Source: CAYLLN01 sp036496265 (GTDB lineage: Bacteria; Planctomycetota; Planctomycetia; Pirellulales; Pirellulaceae). Taken from it: DNA of 64,000 bases. Positions 29,298 to 40,759 of this stretch are shown piece after piece (positions within the stretch are counted from its first letter, which is position 1; every line of letters begins with the position of its first letter). Below the pieces are notes generated by a model, which saw nothing but the letters and a program-made list of their open reading frames with translations, had not been told where the DNA came from and searched no databases. Position numbers and translations under genes: made by a program. The stretch lies in the NCBI GenBank assembly GCA_036496265.1, contig DASXLL010000196.1:1-64000 (forward strand). Direction: 5' to 3'.

Positions 29298-31907
29298 ATG
29301 AAGATTGCATTCTCATTCCCGCTTTCACGGCGGTTGGCAGCCGTTGCTGCTTTAGCGTTCCTTGTCGTTTGTCTCAAAGAGAGCTCAGGAATCGGACAAA
29401 CGCCGGTGCGCCCGCCCGCGGTTCCGTTGGTTTTGCATGATCCTTATTTTTCGATTTGGTCGCCGAGCGACAGGCCTACCGACAGTAATACGATCCATTG
29501 GACAGGAGCTTCGCATCGGCTCACGGCCCTGGCCCGAATTGACGGCAAAGCTTACCGCTTGCTCGGCACTGAACCCAAGGATTGTCCGGCCCTCGCCGAC
29601 TCTCATCTGCATGTCACGCCAACTCAAACGAGCTACTCCTTCGAAACTCCTGAGCTGTCGTTGACGCTGAAGTTCTTGACGCCGGCGCTGCCCGACGATC
29701 TCGACCTTCTCTCTCGGCCGGTAACGTATGTCACGATGCAGATGAAACCGAAAGCCGGCAAGGTTCCGGACGTGCAATTGTATTTTGATGCGCGAGCTGA
29801 GATTGCCACGAACACGCCTGAGCAGCAAGTTTCGTCCACTACCGTTTCCGACGGCGACTTGCATATTTTGAAGGTCGGAACGGTCGAGCAGCCGATTCTC
29901 AGCAAGCAGGGGGACGACTTGCGGATCGATTGGGGTTATCTCTATCTGGCCGCCGCGAAGACAGCCTTCAGTCAGGCCGCGATTCTTGCTGCTGGAGATG
30001 CGCGCGAGTCTTTTCGCACGAAGGGCCGCCTCCCTGAAAGCGTCCAGGCAGATCCATCCGCCGCAAAAGATGGATCGGTACTAGCGTTGGCATGGAATCC
30101 AGGTCGAATCAGCGAAGAACGGTCGATCACTGCGCTAGTTGCCTACGACGACCTGTTTGCGATCCGTTACTTCGATGCCGATTTGCGTCCTTATTGGCGT
30201 CGCAACGGAGCTGACATGATTTCGGTATTGAAGACCACGGCAAGCGAGCATTCTTCGCTGCAAAAGAAGTGCGCTGATTTTGACCGGGAGCTCCTAGCGG
30301 ACGCCGAGCGTGTCGGCGGTTCGAACTACGCTCAGCTTGTGGCTTTGTGTCATCGTCAATCGTTGGCCGGCACCAAGCTGGCTGCCGACAGCAACGGTCA
30401 ACCACTGTTCTTCAGCAAAGAAAACAATAGCAACGGCTGCGTGGGAACGGTCGATGTTTTTTACCCGCAAGCGCCTCAATTATTGCTGCTGAGCCCGGCA
30501 TTATTGAAGGCGACGATCGTACCGATTCTCGACTACGCTGGGTCGCGCCGCTGGAAATTCGATTTTGCTCCCCACGACCTGGGGCGATATCCGCATGCGA
30601 CGGGTCAAGTCTATGGCGGCGGTGAAAAAACGCTCGACCGGCAGATGATGGTCGAGGAGTCAGCCAACATGCTATTGCTGGTCGCGGCCCTGGCGAAAAC
30701 GGAGGGTAACGCTGCATTTGCTCAGCGCTACTGGCCGCTGCTCGAAAAATGGGCCGCATATTTGGAGAAATATGGCCTTGATCCGGAGAATCAGCTTTGC
30801 ACTGACGATTTTGCGGGACATTTGGCGCATAACGTGAATCTCTCGGCGAAAGCCATTTGTGGATTAGGAGCATTTGGACAACTCGCCAAATCCAGTGAAA
30901 AGAACGAACAGGCCGCGCGGTACAACGGCCTGGCAAAGAAGTTTGCGGCACATTGGATCAAGGAAGCTTCAGTCGATGGGCATTCCCGGCTGGCCTTCGA
31001 CCGTCCCGGAACTTGGAGCCAGAAGTACAACCTGGTTTGGGATCGCGTCCTCGCACTCGGTCTTTTCCCCGACGACGTGTTGGCGAAAGAGTTCACCCAG
31101 TACCGCACCGCGAGCAATAAGTATGGGCTTCCGCTCGATTCGCGTTCGACTTACACCAAGTTGGATTGGATTCTGTGGACGGCCGCGATGGCCAAAAATC
31201 GGGACGATTTCAATGCCCTCGTTGATCCGGTAATGCTGTTTGTCAATGAAACACCCGACCGCATTCCTCTCACGGACTGGTATTTCACGGATTCCGGCAA
31301 GTGGCGCGGGTTTAAGGCCCGTCCGGTCATCGGCGGAGTGTTTATGCCGATGCTAACAGACGCCGCCATTTGGAAGAAATGGTCTTCCCGAGGCGCCAAT
31401 ACATCGGGCCCCTGGGCGCCGCTACCGTTGAAGAATCATGCCGATTTGGTTGCCACGGGTGAAGACCATCCTGGCACTTGGCTGGTCAGCCCGGCTCAAC
31501 CTGCAAATGATAAATGGCAACGAACGGATTTTCGCCCCGGAAACGAATGGAAAGCCACCGATTTTCCGATGGGCTTGAACAGCGATTCGGGAACGATAAT
31601 TCGCACTCAATGGACGACTCGCGATATCTGGGCGGTACGAGATTTTGAGCTGAAGCAACTTCCTCAATCAGCAGTCAGCGTTCGCATCACGAACTCCGCG
31701 CCAGTTCAGATCTGGATCAACGGTGTCCCGGCGCTCGATCACGACAGCGGTGTTCGCGGTTACCAGGACTTTGTCATCTCGCAAGAAGCGGCCAAAGCAC
31801 TGCGTGTGGGAAGTAACCGCATCGCGCTTCATACCCGAGCGATTGGCCAGCGTCCTCAAGGTCGCGCCGTTGTCGATGTGGGTTTAACCGTCGTATCTGC
31901 CGATTAA
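29298..31907 (+). CDS. GtaA-like glutaminase-family protein (DUF4964/5127/4965/1793) with C-terminal beta-sandwich
   Basis: An exported 869-residue protein. The signal peptide covers about 1-33. The order is the usual one for the fungal glutaminase A/GtaA family: DUF4964-like start (PPAVPLVLHDPYFSIWSPSDRPTD split across 24-50), DUF5127 beta domain (~90-310), DUF4965 (~320-500, with FFSKENNSNGCVGTVDVFYP and DLGRYPHATGQVYGGG) and DUF1793 (~500-690, LDWILWTAAMA). Residues ~700-869 add a galactose-binding-like beta-sandwich (VRDFELKQLPQSAVSVRI, IWINGVPALDHD, GSNRIALHTRAIG), an extra relative to the fungal enzymes. The family has six-hairpin glycosidase-like helices and some members have glutaminase activity; whether this one acts on glutamine or on a glycan is unknown. 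First gene of a three-gene secreted-enzyme run. Confidence 0.9.
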   Translation: MKIAFSFPLSRRLAAVAALAFLVVCLKESSGIGQTPVRPPAVPLVLHDPYFSIWSPSDRPTDSNTIHWTGASHRLTALARIDGKAYRLLGTEPKDCPALADSHLHVTPTQTSYSFETPELSLTLKFLTPALPDDLDLLSRPVTYVTMQMKPKAGKVPDVQLYFDARAEIATNTPEQQVSSTTVSDGDLHILKVGTVEQPILSKQGDDLRIDWGYLYLAAAKTAFSQAAILAAGDARESFRTKGRLPESVQADPSAAKDGSVLALAWNPGRISEERSITALVAYDDLFAIRYFDADLRPYWRRNGADMISVLKTTASEHSSLQKKCADFDRELLADAERVGGSNYAQLVALCHRQSLAGTKLAADSNGQPLFFSKENNSNGCVGTVDVFYPQAPQLLLLSPALLKATIVPILDYAGSRRWKFDFAPHDLGRYPHATGQVYGGGEKTLDRQMMVEESANMLLLVAALAKTEGNAAFAQRYWPLLEKWAAYLEKYGLDPENQLCTDDFAGHLAHNVNLSAKAICGLGAFGQLAKSSEKNEQAARYNGLAKKFAAHWIKEASVDGHSRLAFDRPGTWSQKYNLVWDRVLALGLFPDDVLAKEFTQYRTASNKYGLPLDSRSTYTKLDWILWTAAMAKNRDDFNALVDPVMLFVNETPDRIPLTDWYFTDSGKWRGFKARPVIGGVFMPMLTDAAIWKKWSSRGANTSGPWAPLPLKNHADLVATGEDHPGTWLVSPAQPANDKWQRTDFRPGNEWKATDFPMGLNSDSGTIIRTQWTTRDIWAVRDFELKQLPQSAVSVRITNSAPVQIWINGVPALDHDSGVRGYQDFVISQEAAKALRVGSNRIALHTRAIGQRPQGRAVVDVGLTVVSAD

Positions 31908-32018
31908 CCTCAATTGAGCGATTGGCCTGTTCGCGTTACTTATTCCCGCATAATTGAAGTCGAATCCTGGGACTTTAGTGAGCCTATTCGCCGACCGCTC
32001 GCCTTAAGGAGCTATCCT

Positions 32019-33731
32019 TTGCGTTTGTTTCGTACCTGCCGGGGACTGCCAATTTGGATTTGTCTGTTGGTCGTTCTAACACGCTTTGGCAAATCGGCCG
32101 AGATCGTCGAGGCCGAAGTATGCGTGTTTGGTGGCACCAGTGGCGGAGTCGCGGCTGCGGTTCAGGTTGCGCGGATGGGAAAAACCGTCGTCCTTGCCGA
32201 GCCGGGGCAGCACCTGGGCGGCATGACTGCCGGCGGGCTCAGCGCGGTGGACATTGGCGACCCGCGCAGCGTCGGCGGGATTGCCCGGGAGTATTTTACG
32301 AAGCTGGCCGCGACAGTCGGTACGAAGCTGGCTTGGGATAAGCCGTTTGTGGCCGCAGGCGGTGGTCCCGCCACCGGTGGAGCGTATGCCATCGAGCCGC
32401 ACAAAGCCGAACAGTTGTTTCGCGACATGGTCCGAGAAGCTGGCGTGAAGTTGCACTTTGGCGCGCGGCTGGCAGCTGTCAAGAAAGAGGGGCCGCGCAT
32501 CATGGAAATCGCCATGGAGGATGGCGCGGTATTTCGGGCCAACGTGTTTCTGGACGCGACCTACGAGGGCGATTTGATGGCGCGAACCGGCGTCAGCTGC
32601 ACGCTCATTCGCGAGGGGAACGCCAAGTACGGCGAGAGGTATAACGGCATTCACTATTCGGAGAAGTATCAGCCGCGGACCAATCATCTGAAGCCGGGAC
32701 CGCACGGCCGGGTACCAGGCGGCCAGGGAGTTTGGGACCGGGACTTTCCGCTCGATCCTTATGTTGTGAAGGGCGATCCGAGCAGCGGGCTGCTGTCGCT
32801 CATTAGTGCCGGTGAACCGGGAATGGAGGGCGATCCCGCGCCGGGCGTGCAGGCCTACTGCTATCGATTGTGCCTGACGACGAATCCGGCGAACAGGATC
32901 CCACTCGCTCCTCCGCCGGGCTACGACGCCCGTCGGTACGAGATTGTGGCTCGGTTCATCGAAGCCTGCCTGTCGATCGGCGACGAAATGGACCTTCGCT
33001 GGTTTTCCAAGCACGATCCGCTGCCCAACGACAAATGGGACTTCAACACGGCTACGTTTGGCGGCAACCTTCCGGGCGCCAGCTGGGCATGGCCCGAGGC
33101 GAGCTATATCGAGCGAGAAAAAATCGCGACCGAGCATGAGAACTATCACCGTGGCCTCTTACACTTTTTGGCGACGGATGGGCGAGTGCCCGAGAAAGTC
33201 CGTAAAGAGATGAGTCACTTCGGTCTGCCCAAGGATGAATTCAAGGACAACGGCGGCTGGCCGCATCAAATATATGTTCGAGAGGCTCGCCGGATGGTCA
33301 GCGATTTTGTGATGACGGAGCATCACACGTTTGGCGGTCAGAACGCTGCAAAGTCGATCGGACTGGGCAGTTATGGCACCGACGTCCACGAAATTCGCCG
33401 GATTGTGAAAGACGGCGTGGTCATCCGCGAAGGCAAGATCGCCACCGGTCGCGATGGCGCTCCGCCCTATGCAATCGGTTACGACGCCATCGTGCCGCGG
33501 CAAACGGAGTGCGACAATCTGCTCGTGCCTTTCGCACTTAGCGCCAGTCACACGGCTTTTGCGAGCATTCGCATGGAGCCGGTGTTTATGGTCCTGAGCC
33601 AAAGTGCGGCGACTGCAGCCGTGATGGCCCTGGATCAAGCCGTCGCCGTTCAGCGAGTCGATTACGGCTCACTCAAGATGCGTTTGGAACACGATGGACA
33701 AGTACTCGTTTGGAAACCGTCCGCACCCTGA
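32019..33731 (+). CDS. Secreted FAD-dependent oxidoreductase (FAD_oxidored family)
   Basis: The start is set at TTG 32019 because AAGGAG (32006-32011) lies 7 nt upstream and the product then begins with a normal signal peptide (MRLFRTCRGLPIWICLLVVLTRFGKSA). The open frame itself extends to 31914 but the extra 35 residues are not signal-like. Residues 38-43 give the Rossmann glycine motif (GGTSGG) followed by GKTVVLAEPGQHLGGMTAGGLS, typical for the FAD-dependent oxidoreductase/xanthan-lyase-associated family common in planctomycetes. A C-terminal segment (NLLVPFALSASHTAFASIRMEP) completes the FAD site. These proteins are thought to oxidise sugars or polyols; the acceptor is unknown. It sits between the glutaminase-family and sialidase genes, 22 bp before the latter. 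Confidence 0.88.
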   Translation: MRLFRTCRGLPIWICLLVVLTRFGKSAEIVEAEVCVFGGTSGGVAAAVQVARMGKTVVLAEPGQHLGGMTAGGLSAVDIGDPRSVGGIAREYFTKLAATVGTKLAWDKPFVAAGGGPATGGAYAIEPHKAEQLFRDMVREAGVKLHFGARLAAVKKEGPRIMEIAMEDGAVFRANVFLDATYEGDLMARTGVSCTLIREGNAKYGERYNGIHYSEKYQPRTNHLKPGPHGRVPGGQGVWDRDFPLDPYVVKGDPSSGLLSLISAGEPGMEGDPAPGVQAYCYRLCLTTNPANRIPLAPPPGYDARRYEIVARFIEACLSIGDEMDLRWFSKHDPLPNDKWDFNTATFGGNLPGASWAWPEASYIEREKIATEHENYHRGLLHFLATDGRVPEKVRKEMSHFGLPKDEFKDNGGWPHQIYVREARRMVSDFVMTEHHTFGGQNAAKSIGLGSYGTDVHEIRRIVKDGVVIREGKIATGRDGAPPYAIGYDAIVPRQTECDNLLVPFALSASHTAFASIRMEPVFMVLSQSAATAAVMALDQAVAVQRVDYGSLKMRLEHDGQVLVWKPSAP

Positions 33732-34930
33732 GGCCACTTAACTGAGCGTCGCCATGAAACACATTCTATTCGGGTTCTTGCTGGCAGCGCCACTATCAGC
33801 AGTGGCTGAGTTGCCCGTCGTCGATCGCTCTGCAGACACCGCTCGCCACGTAGTCATCGCCCGCGGTACGGCCGACATCTATCAAGGCCATCCGACGACA
33901 TTGCTGCTCCCAGACGGCAAGACGATGTTTGCCGCCTGGACGCTTGGCCACGGCGGGGCATGCGGACCGCTGAAGCGCAGCGATGATGGCGGCCGAACCT
34001 GGAGCGAGCTGCTCCCTGTTCCGGATAATTGGACGACGGTCCGTAATTGCCCGGCGCTGTATCGCCTGACCGATCCGCAAGGCGTGTCGCGGCTGTTCGT
34101 CTTTGCTGGCCAGGGACCGGGCGGAGCGATGCATCAATCGGTTTCGACTGACGATGGGAAAACCTGGTCACCGATGCGGTCGAATGGCCTGGTCTGCGTC
34201 ATGCCGTTTTGCACGATTGTTCCAGTAGCGGGCGGCAAAAAGCTCATCGGCCTGACGAATATTCGCCGCCCAGACGAAACGAAGGACCCGCGTTCGAACA
34301 TCATCGCGCAAAGTGAATCGATGGATGGCGGCTTCTCATGGACCTCATGGAGAGTATTGCTCGACTTGGGCGATTTGAAGCCTTGTGAACCAGAAATCGT
34401 TCGCTCGCCGGATGGCAAACAGCTTCTTTGTCTCATGCGGGAAAACGTGCGGACCGAGCCGGGGCACTACATGATCAGCGACGACGAAGGAAGCACTTGG
34501 TCAGTGCATAAGGCCCTGCCGCCGGGACTGCATGGGGACCGCCACAAGGCCGTGTATGTGCAGGACGGCCGTCTGGTCGTTGTCTTTCGCGATATGGGGC
34601 AGAACAGCCCGACACGGAACCACTTTGTGGCTTGGGTGGGTCGGTATGAAGATATACTCGCGGGCCGCGAGGGTGAATACAAAATCAAACTGCTGCATAG
34701 CCACAAGGGGAGCGACTGCGGCTATCCCGGATTGGAACTCCTGCCCGACGGCACTCTCGTAGCGACGACATATGTGAAATACCGGCCGGGACTCGAGCAA
34801 AATTCCGTCGTCAGCGTCCGATTTTCATTGGCAGAAACCGATCAGGCTGGGAAGAAGCTTTCCGCCAACGCCGCGGAAAAACCGCTACCCGCAGGCTCCG
34901 TGTGGCAGGTCGTGCTTTGCAATTCGACAA

Positions 34931-37243
<2,313 letters not shown>

Positions 37244-37568
37244 GCAACTTTTGACCTCCGTGCTTGTAGAATGACTTGCTCGCGATTCATTTTACCCTCT
37301 GGCAGCAGAAATCGCTCCCTTCGCCTGATCCTCCAGATAATTTCTGCTAGATGCGGCCAAACCGCGACACATGTTCGCTGCCAAACTGCTGCCACTCTTC
37401 GGGGCGATGTCTGACGAGCCAATAATTCACGACGTTGGGATTGCCAGAGTGAGCGGATTCGATCCCCGCAGCCTGGCAAGCGACTTTCCCGTGTCCGTTC
37501 GCCCAGGATAACCGCCGTTGCGCCGACCAAACATGCGATTCGATTTGGACTTCTAATGCCGTTGGAAA
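37244..37568. other. Spacer between histidine kinase and Cys-rich protein genes
   Basis: 325 bp. It carries the 5' region of the kinase gene, with GGAGG 11 nt before the kinase ATG, but no gene, repeat or hairpin was recognised. Confidence 0.4.
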
Positions 37569-37997
37569 CTACTTGCACGACGGAGCACAAGGCGCACACG
37601 GCTGACAAGGCACTCGCTCGACATGTTCCTGCACGACGCATTTCGTCGTACAGATTTCCTTGCCGACGATTTCCTTCTTTACCAGCACCTTCTTATATCT
37701 CGGGCACTGGCAATCGGGGCAGACCTCGCAGTCGTCGCAGCCGTGATGACAGAAGAGACTCCACAGCGGCGGTAGTTTCTTGACGCAAAACGGCACGTCC
37801 TTAACTTCATAGACCGTCTTCTTGATCTGCTTCGTCTCTGGCACAAGCCGGCAACTGTGGGTGATGCAGTCTTGATAGCAAACCGTTGGCTGCGGCTCGA
37901 CGGAGTATCCAGGTGCCGCTTCCTCGGCTGAAACCGTCAAACCGGCCAGCGTCCCAGCGGTCACCAGTGCTATCACGAACAGGGAGCCGATTCGCAT
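37569..37997 (-). CDS. Planctomycete Cys-rich secreted protein (142 aa)
   Basis: The start is set at ATG 37997, giving a clean signal peptide (MRIGSLFVIALVTAGTLAGLTVSA); the frame extends 42 codons further upstream but that part is not signal-like. The mature protein has many cysteines in pairs (CYQDC, CHHGC, CEVCPDCQCP, CQPCAPCAPSC) and lysine/valine-rich strands (TKQIKKTVYEVKDVPFC; KKVLVKKEIVGKEICTTKC). Such proteins are probably stabilised by disulfides in the periplasm or cell wall of planctomycetes, whose walls can be protein-rich. It shares motifs with the gene at 40150 (CRLVPETK against CKLVPVVTK; TKCVVQEHV against YKCVVEYVC), and the two flank the porin gene. Function unknown. Confidence 0.75.
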   Translation of the reverse strand: MRIGSLFVIALVTAGTLAGLTVSAEEAAPGYSVEPQPTVCYQDCITHSCRLVPETKQIKKTVYEVKDVPFCVKKLPPLWSLFCHHGCDDCEVCPDCQCPRYKKVLVKKEIVGKEICTTKCVVQEHVERVPCQPCAPCAPSCK

Positions 37998-38318
37998 GGC
38001 CGTTTCCAGTGTGAAAAGTAAGGGGCAACCGTGCAGCTGGCGCGCGCCGCCTCGTACAGGATGCAAAGCCATTATTGTTGTCGGTTGTAGCGTCACTTGG
38101 CGGAAATCTTTTTGCGCCGCCAACTTGCCTCGCTAGCGGTCCCTGCTGGCATCACAATTAAAAATGCTCCATTCCTAGCAAACGGCAATAGTTGAATAGC
38201 CGATAGCAGCATAGACCGGGATTCTGCGCGGTTCCTCTAGACTGCCTTGATTCCCCCGGTGGCTGCGCCAGGACGGCGCGAGCTCGGACGGATTTGTTCC
38301 GCCAGGGAGGGTCAGCCA
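37998..38318. other. Divergent promoter region between Cys-rich protein and porin genes
   Basis: 321 bp that must carry promoters for both divergent genes. The porin ribosome-binding site GGGAGG is at 38305-38310. No operator-like palindrome stood out. Confidence 0.4.
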
Positions 38319-40001
38319 GTGCGATTGCTTTCCCATCGAATCAGCGCCTGTCGATTCGTTTTTGCGGTCACGGTCGTGATCGCGGCTGCCGCACGCAGCT
38401 CATCTGCCCAAGAAGGATCCGTCCAGCAGGCCGGCACTTGGGCGACCCCCGCGCCGACTGGTTCCGCGCCGACGTGGCAGGACTTCAACGAGCTCGCAGC
38501 GCGCCTCGAAGCAACCGAGGCCCGGCTGCAAGCCATGAACTCCTATAGCACCAGCGCCGTCGTTGAAACAGACAGCGCCTATCAACAGGGCGCATCAACG
38601 CTTTCCACCACAACGGGGACGCCCGACAGCACCCCGGCGCTCATGTCGCGGCTATCGACCCTCGAAAGCAGCTACGCAGCCGATAAGGCCAAATTGCCGT
38701 CCTTCCGATTGTCCGGCTTTGCCCAGCTCGACTATGGCGCATTCAGCCAAGACGCTGCGAGTCTGGCCAATCTTGGCGACATTCAAAACGGCGTTGGCTT
38801 CCGCCGCGCTCGTTTGCAAGCGGTCGGCAATTTGAGCGAATTCACGCGGTATAGCCTCGAAATGGACTTCGCCGTGGCGGGCCGCCCTAGCTTTATGGAC
38901 GTGTGGGGCGAGCAAACGAATGTGCCGTGGTTCGGCAACGTCCGTATCGGACAATTTCGACAGCCCACGACGATGGACGGCTGGACAAACATCAAACACT
39001 TGGAATTCCTTGAACGTTCTCTGCCGTTTCAAGCGATGGACCCGTTCCGCCGCGTGGGCATCATGAGCTGGTATAACCTGGGCGACGACGACCGAACCTT
39101 GCTCGCCTATAGCGTGTATGCGACGGGATTCAGCTTCGCCAACAGCGCCGGCGTGCCTCCCACCAATGGCACGCTTGGCGATACTCGCTTTGCAACGCAA
39201 ATCGGCGATAATGGCGGCGTTTCGGCGGCGATTCGCGGAACCCATTTGCTGTACTGGGACCCGTATGCCGGCGATCGCTACTTGCTGCACATCGGCGGCG
39301 GGTACAACTTCAGCGAGATCGGTGGCGCGAATAATGGGCCGTTGGTTGCGGCGAACACGAACGCTCGCACCTATGAAGCGCGGGCCATTCCCGAATTCTT
39401 CGTTGGCGATCCGGCCGGCGGAGCGCTAGGCGGGCAAACAGCCGCGTCCGGCACTCCCTTTGTCGCCGATTCCGGCCGCTTCCTCGCCAACGATTTCCAC
39501 TTCTTCCACACAGAGCTCGCGGGCAACTACGGCCCGGCCCACTTTCAAACGGAATACATGGCCACGCTCATCGACCAAGTGGCCGGCCCGCAAGTCTTCT
39601 ATCACGGTGCCTACGCTCAGTGCGGTTATTTCCTCACCGGCGAAAATTGCGGCTACAACAAGCAAATGGGCGCCCTTGATTACAACGTCAAGCCCTTCCG
39701 GGAGTTTTTCGGCCTCGGTCGCGATCAATGGTTCTGCGGCTGGGGCGCGTGGGAAATCGCCGCTCGCTATTCCTACGTCAATCTGGCCAGCAACAACGTC
39801 GTCAATCCAGTTGTAAACGTCGCCAACCTGCCCCATACGCCCAACCCCGGCATCGTCAACGATGCCACGCTCGCGCTCAACTGGTGGTGGAACCAGTACA
39901 CGCGGGTGCAGTTCAACTACATCAACGTCAGCCAGAACCCGACGCTCGGAGCGACCGGCATCACGAACATTTACGCCGCTCGTTTCCAGTTTGAGTTCTA
40001 A
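38319..40001 (+). CDS. Outer membrane porin, OprP/OprO-like (560 aa)
   Basis: The start is set at GTG 38319 because GGGAGG lies 8 nt upstream and the product then begins with a signal peptide (to about residue 32, AAAARSSSAQ); a TTG 24 codons earlier has no such support. A short coiled coil (WQDFNELAARLEATEARL) follows, common in planctomycete porins as a periplasmic or peptidoglycan-facing element. The barrel (about 130-560) has alternating strands, such as FRLSGFAQLDYGAFSQD, RYSLEMDFAVAGRPSF and VRIGQFRQPTTMDGW, and ends ARFQFEF with a terminal phenylalanine, the usual signal for outer-membrane insertion by BAM. It is of the phosphate-selective porin type; the real solute is unknown. Its presence supports a Gram-negative envelope. 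Confidence 0.88.
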   Translation: MRLLSHRISACRFVFAVTVVIAAAARSSSAQEGSVQQAGTWATPAPTGSAPTWQDFNELAARLEATEARLQAMNSYSTSAVVETDSAYQQGASTLSTTTGTPDSTPALMSRLSTLESSYAADKAKLPSFRLSGFAQLDYGAFSQDAASLANLGDIQNGVGFRRARLQAVGNLSEFTRYSLEMDFAVAGRPSFMDVWGEQTNVPWFGNVRIGQFRQPTTMDGWTNIKHLEFLERSLPFQAMDPFRRVGIMSWYNLGDDDRTLLAYSVYATGFSFANSAGVPPTNGTLGDTRFATQIGDNGGVSAAIRGTHLLYWDPYAGDRYLLHIGGGYNFSEIGGANNGPLVAANTNARTYEARAIPEFFVGDPAGGALGGQTAASGTPFVADSGRFLANDFHFFHTELAGNYGPAHFQTEYMATLIDQVAGPQVFYHGAYAQCGYFLTGENCGYNKQMGALDYNVKPFREFFGLGRDQWFCGWGAWEIAARYSYVNLASNNVVNPVVNVANLPHTPNPGIVNDATLALNWWWNQYTRVQFNYINVSQNPTLGATGITNIYAARFQFEF

Positions 40002-40149
40002 GCTTACCGAAAAAATGGGAGGGCGACGGGTGGCTGTGTTTTGCGCAGCATAACACGGCCTGACCACCGCCTCGTTGACCACCGACTAGCTCCCGAGCCC
40101 GCTTGGGAACTCACGCCCGCGGAGCTCCGCTTTGCCAACAGGTGAAAAC

Positions 40150-40641
40150 ATGAAATTCAAAGTTTCCATGACGCTCCTGGTCCTCGCTCTCGCCGGACTC
40201 GCCTGGAACGTCCGCGGCGGCGACGGCTGCGGATGCTGCCCCCATTGCGGCTGTGGCGTTACAAAAGTTTGCAAGCTCGTTCCGGTTGTCACCAAGACAC
40301 CCAAGGTCGAGTACTACTGCAAATGCGGCGACATTTGCGTGCCCGGCAAGAGCCAATGCGTCGGCACCGAATGCGTGACCGACTGCGACGGCTGCACCCA
40401 TAACCAAAAGGTCTATGAGCCGTGCTGCGGCAAGGTCTATGCAACCGTCACGCCGGGCAAGAAGACCACCATGGTCGAGAAGTGCAGCTACAAGTGCGTT
40501 GTCGAATATGTCTGCGACAAATGCGGCTGCTGCTGTGGCTCTGCGGGCACGAGCGGATATTCGTCCGGCAGCTACGCACCGTCCGGCCCAGCTGTGCATC
40601 CGCACGAAGAGCCGCACCCGCTGCACAAGCAATCGAACTAA
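40150..40641 (+). CDS. Planctomycete Cys-rich secreted protein (163 aa)
   Basis: The start is set at ATG 40150, with AGGTGA just upstream; the product begins with a signal peptide (MKFKVSMTLLVLALAGLAWNVRG). More than 25 cysteines follow in clusters (CGCCPHCGCG, CKCGDICVPG, CDGC, CDKCGCCCG). CKLVPVVTK and KCVVEYVC resemble CRLVPETK and KCVVQEHV in the minus-strand Cys-rich gene at 37569, so the two are distant paralogs on either side of the porin. The C-terminal tail is Gly/Ser/His-rich (HPHEEPHPLHKQSN), possibly metal-binding. A structural, disulfide-linked envelope role is inferred. It is 148 bp after the porin gene on the same strand and may share its transcript. Confidence 0.8.
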   Translation: MKFKVSMTLLVLALAGLAWNVRGGDGCGCCPHCGCGVTKVCKLVPVVTKTPKVEYYCKCGDICVPGKSQCVGTECVTDCDGCTHNQKVYEPCCGKVYATVTPGKKTTMVEKCSYKCVVEYVCDKCGCCCGSAGTSGYSSGSYAPSGPAVHPHEEPHPLHKQSN

Positions 40642-40759
40642 CCCGAGCACTCACCACGCAACGTGAAGTTAAGTACCAGCAGCCGAACGGTAGGATCATG
40701 CAAATGCATTGACTGGCAAGTATCATGAGCAGGCGAACACTGTCTCTGGACGCTTTGCC

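Noticed and set aside
32076..33149. 357-codon minus-strand frame opposite the FAD oxidoreductase
   Set aside because: The plus-strand gene has a signal peptide, an FAD motif and a good ribosome-binding site; the opposite product is Arg/Gly-rich without motifs.
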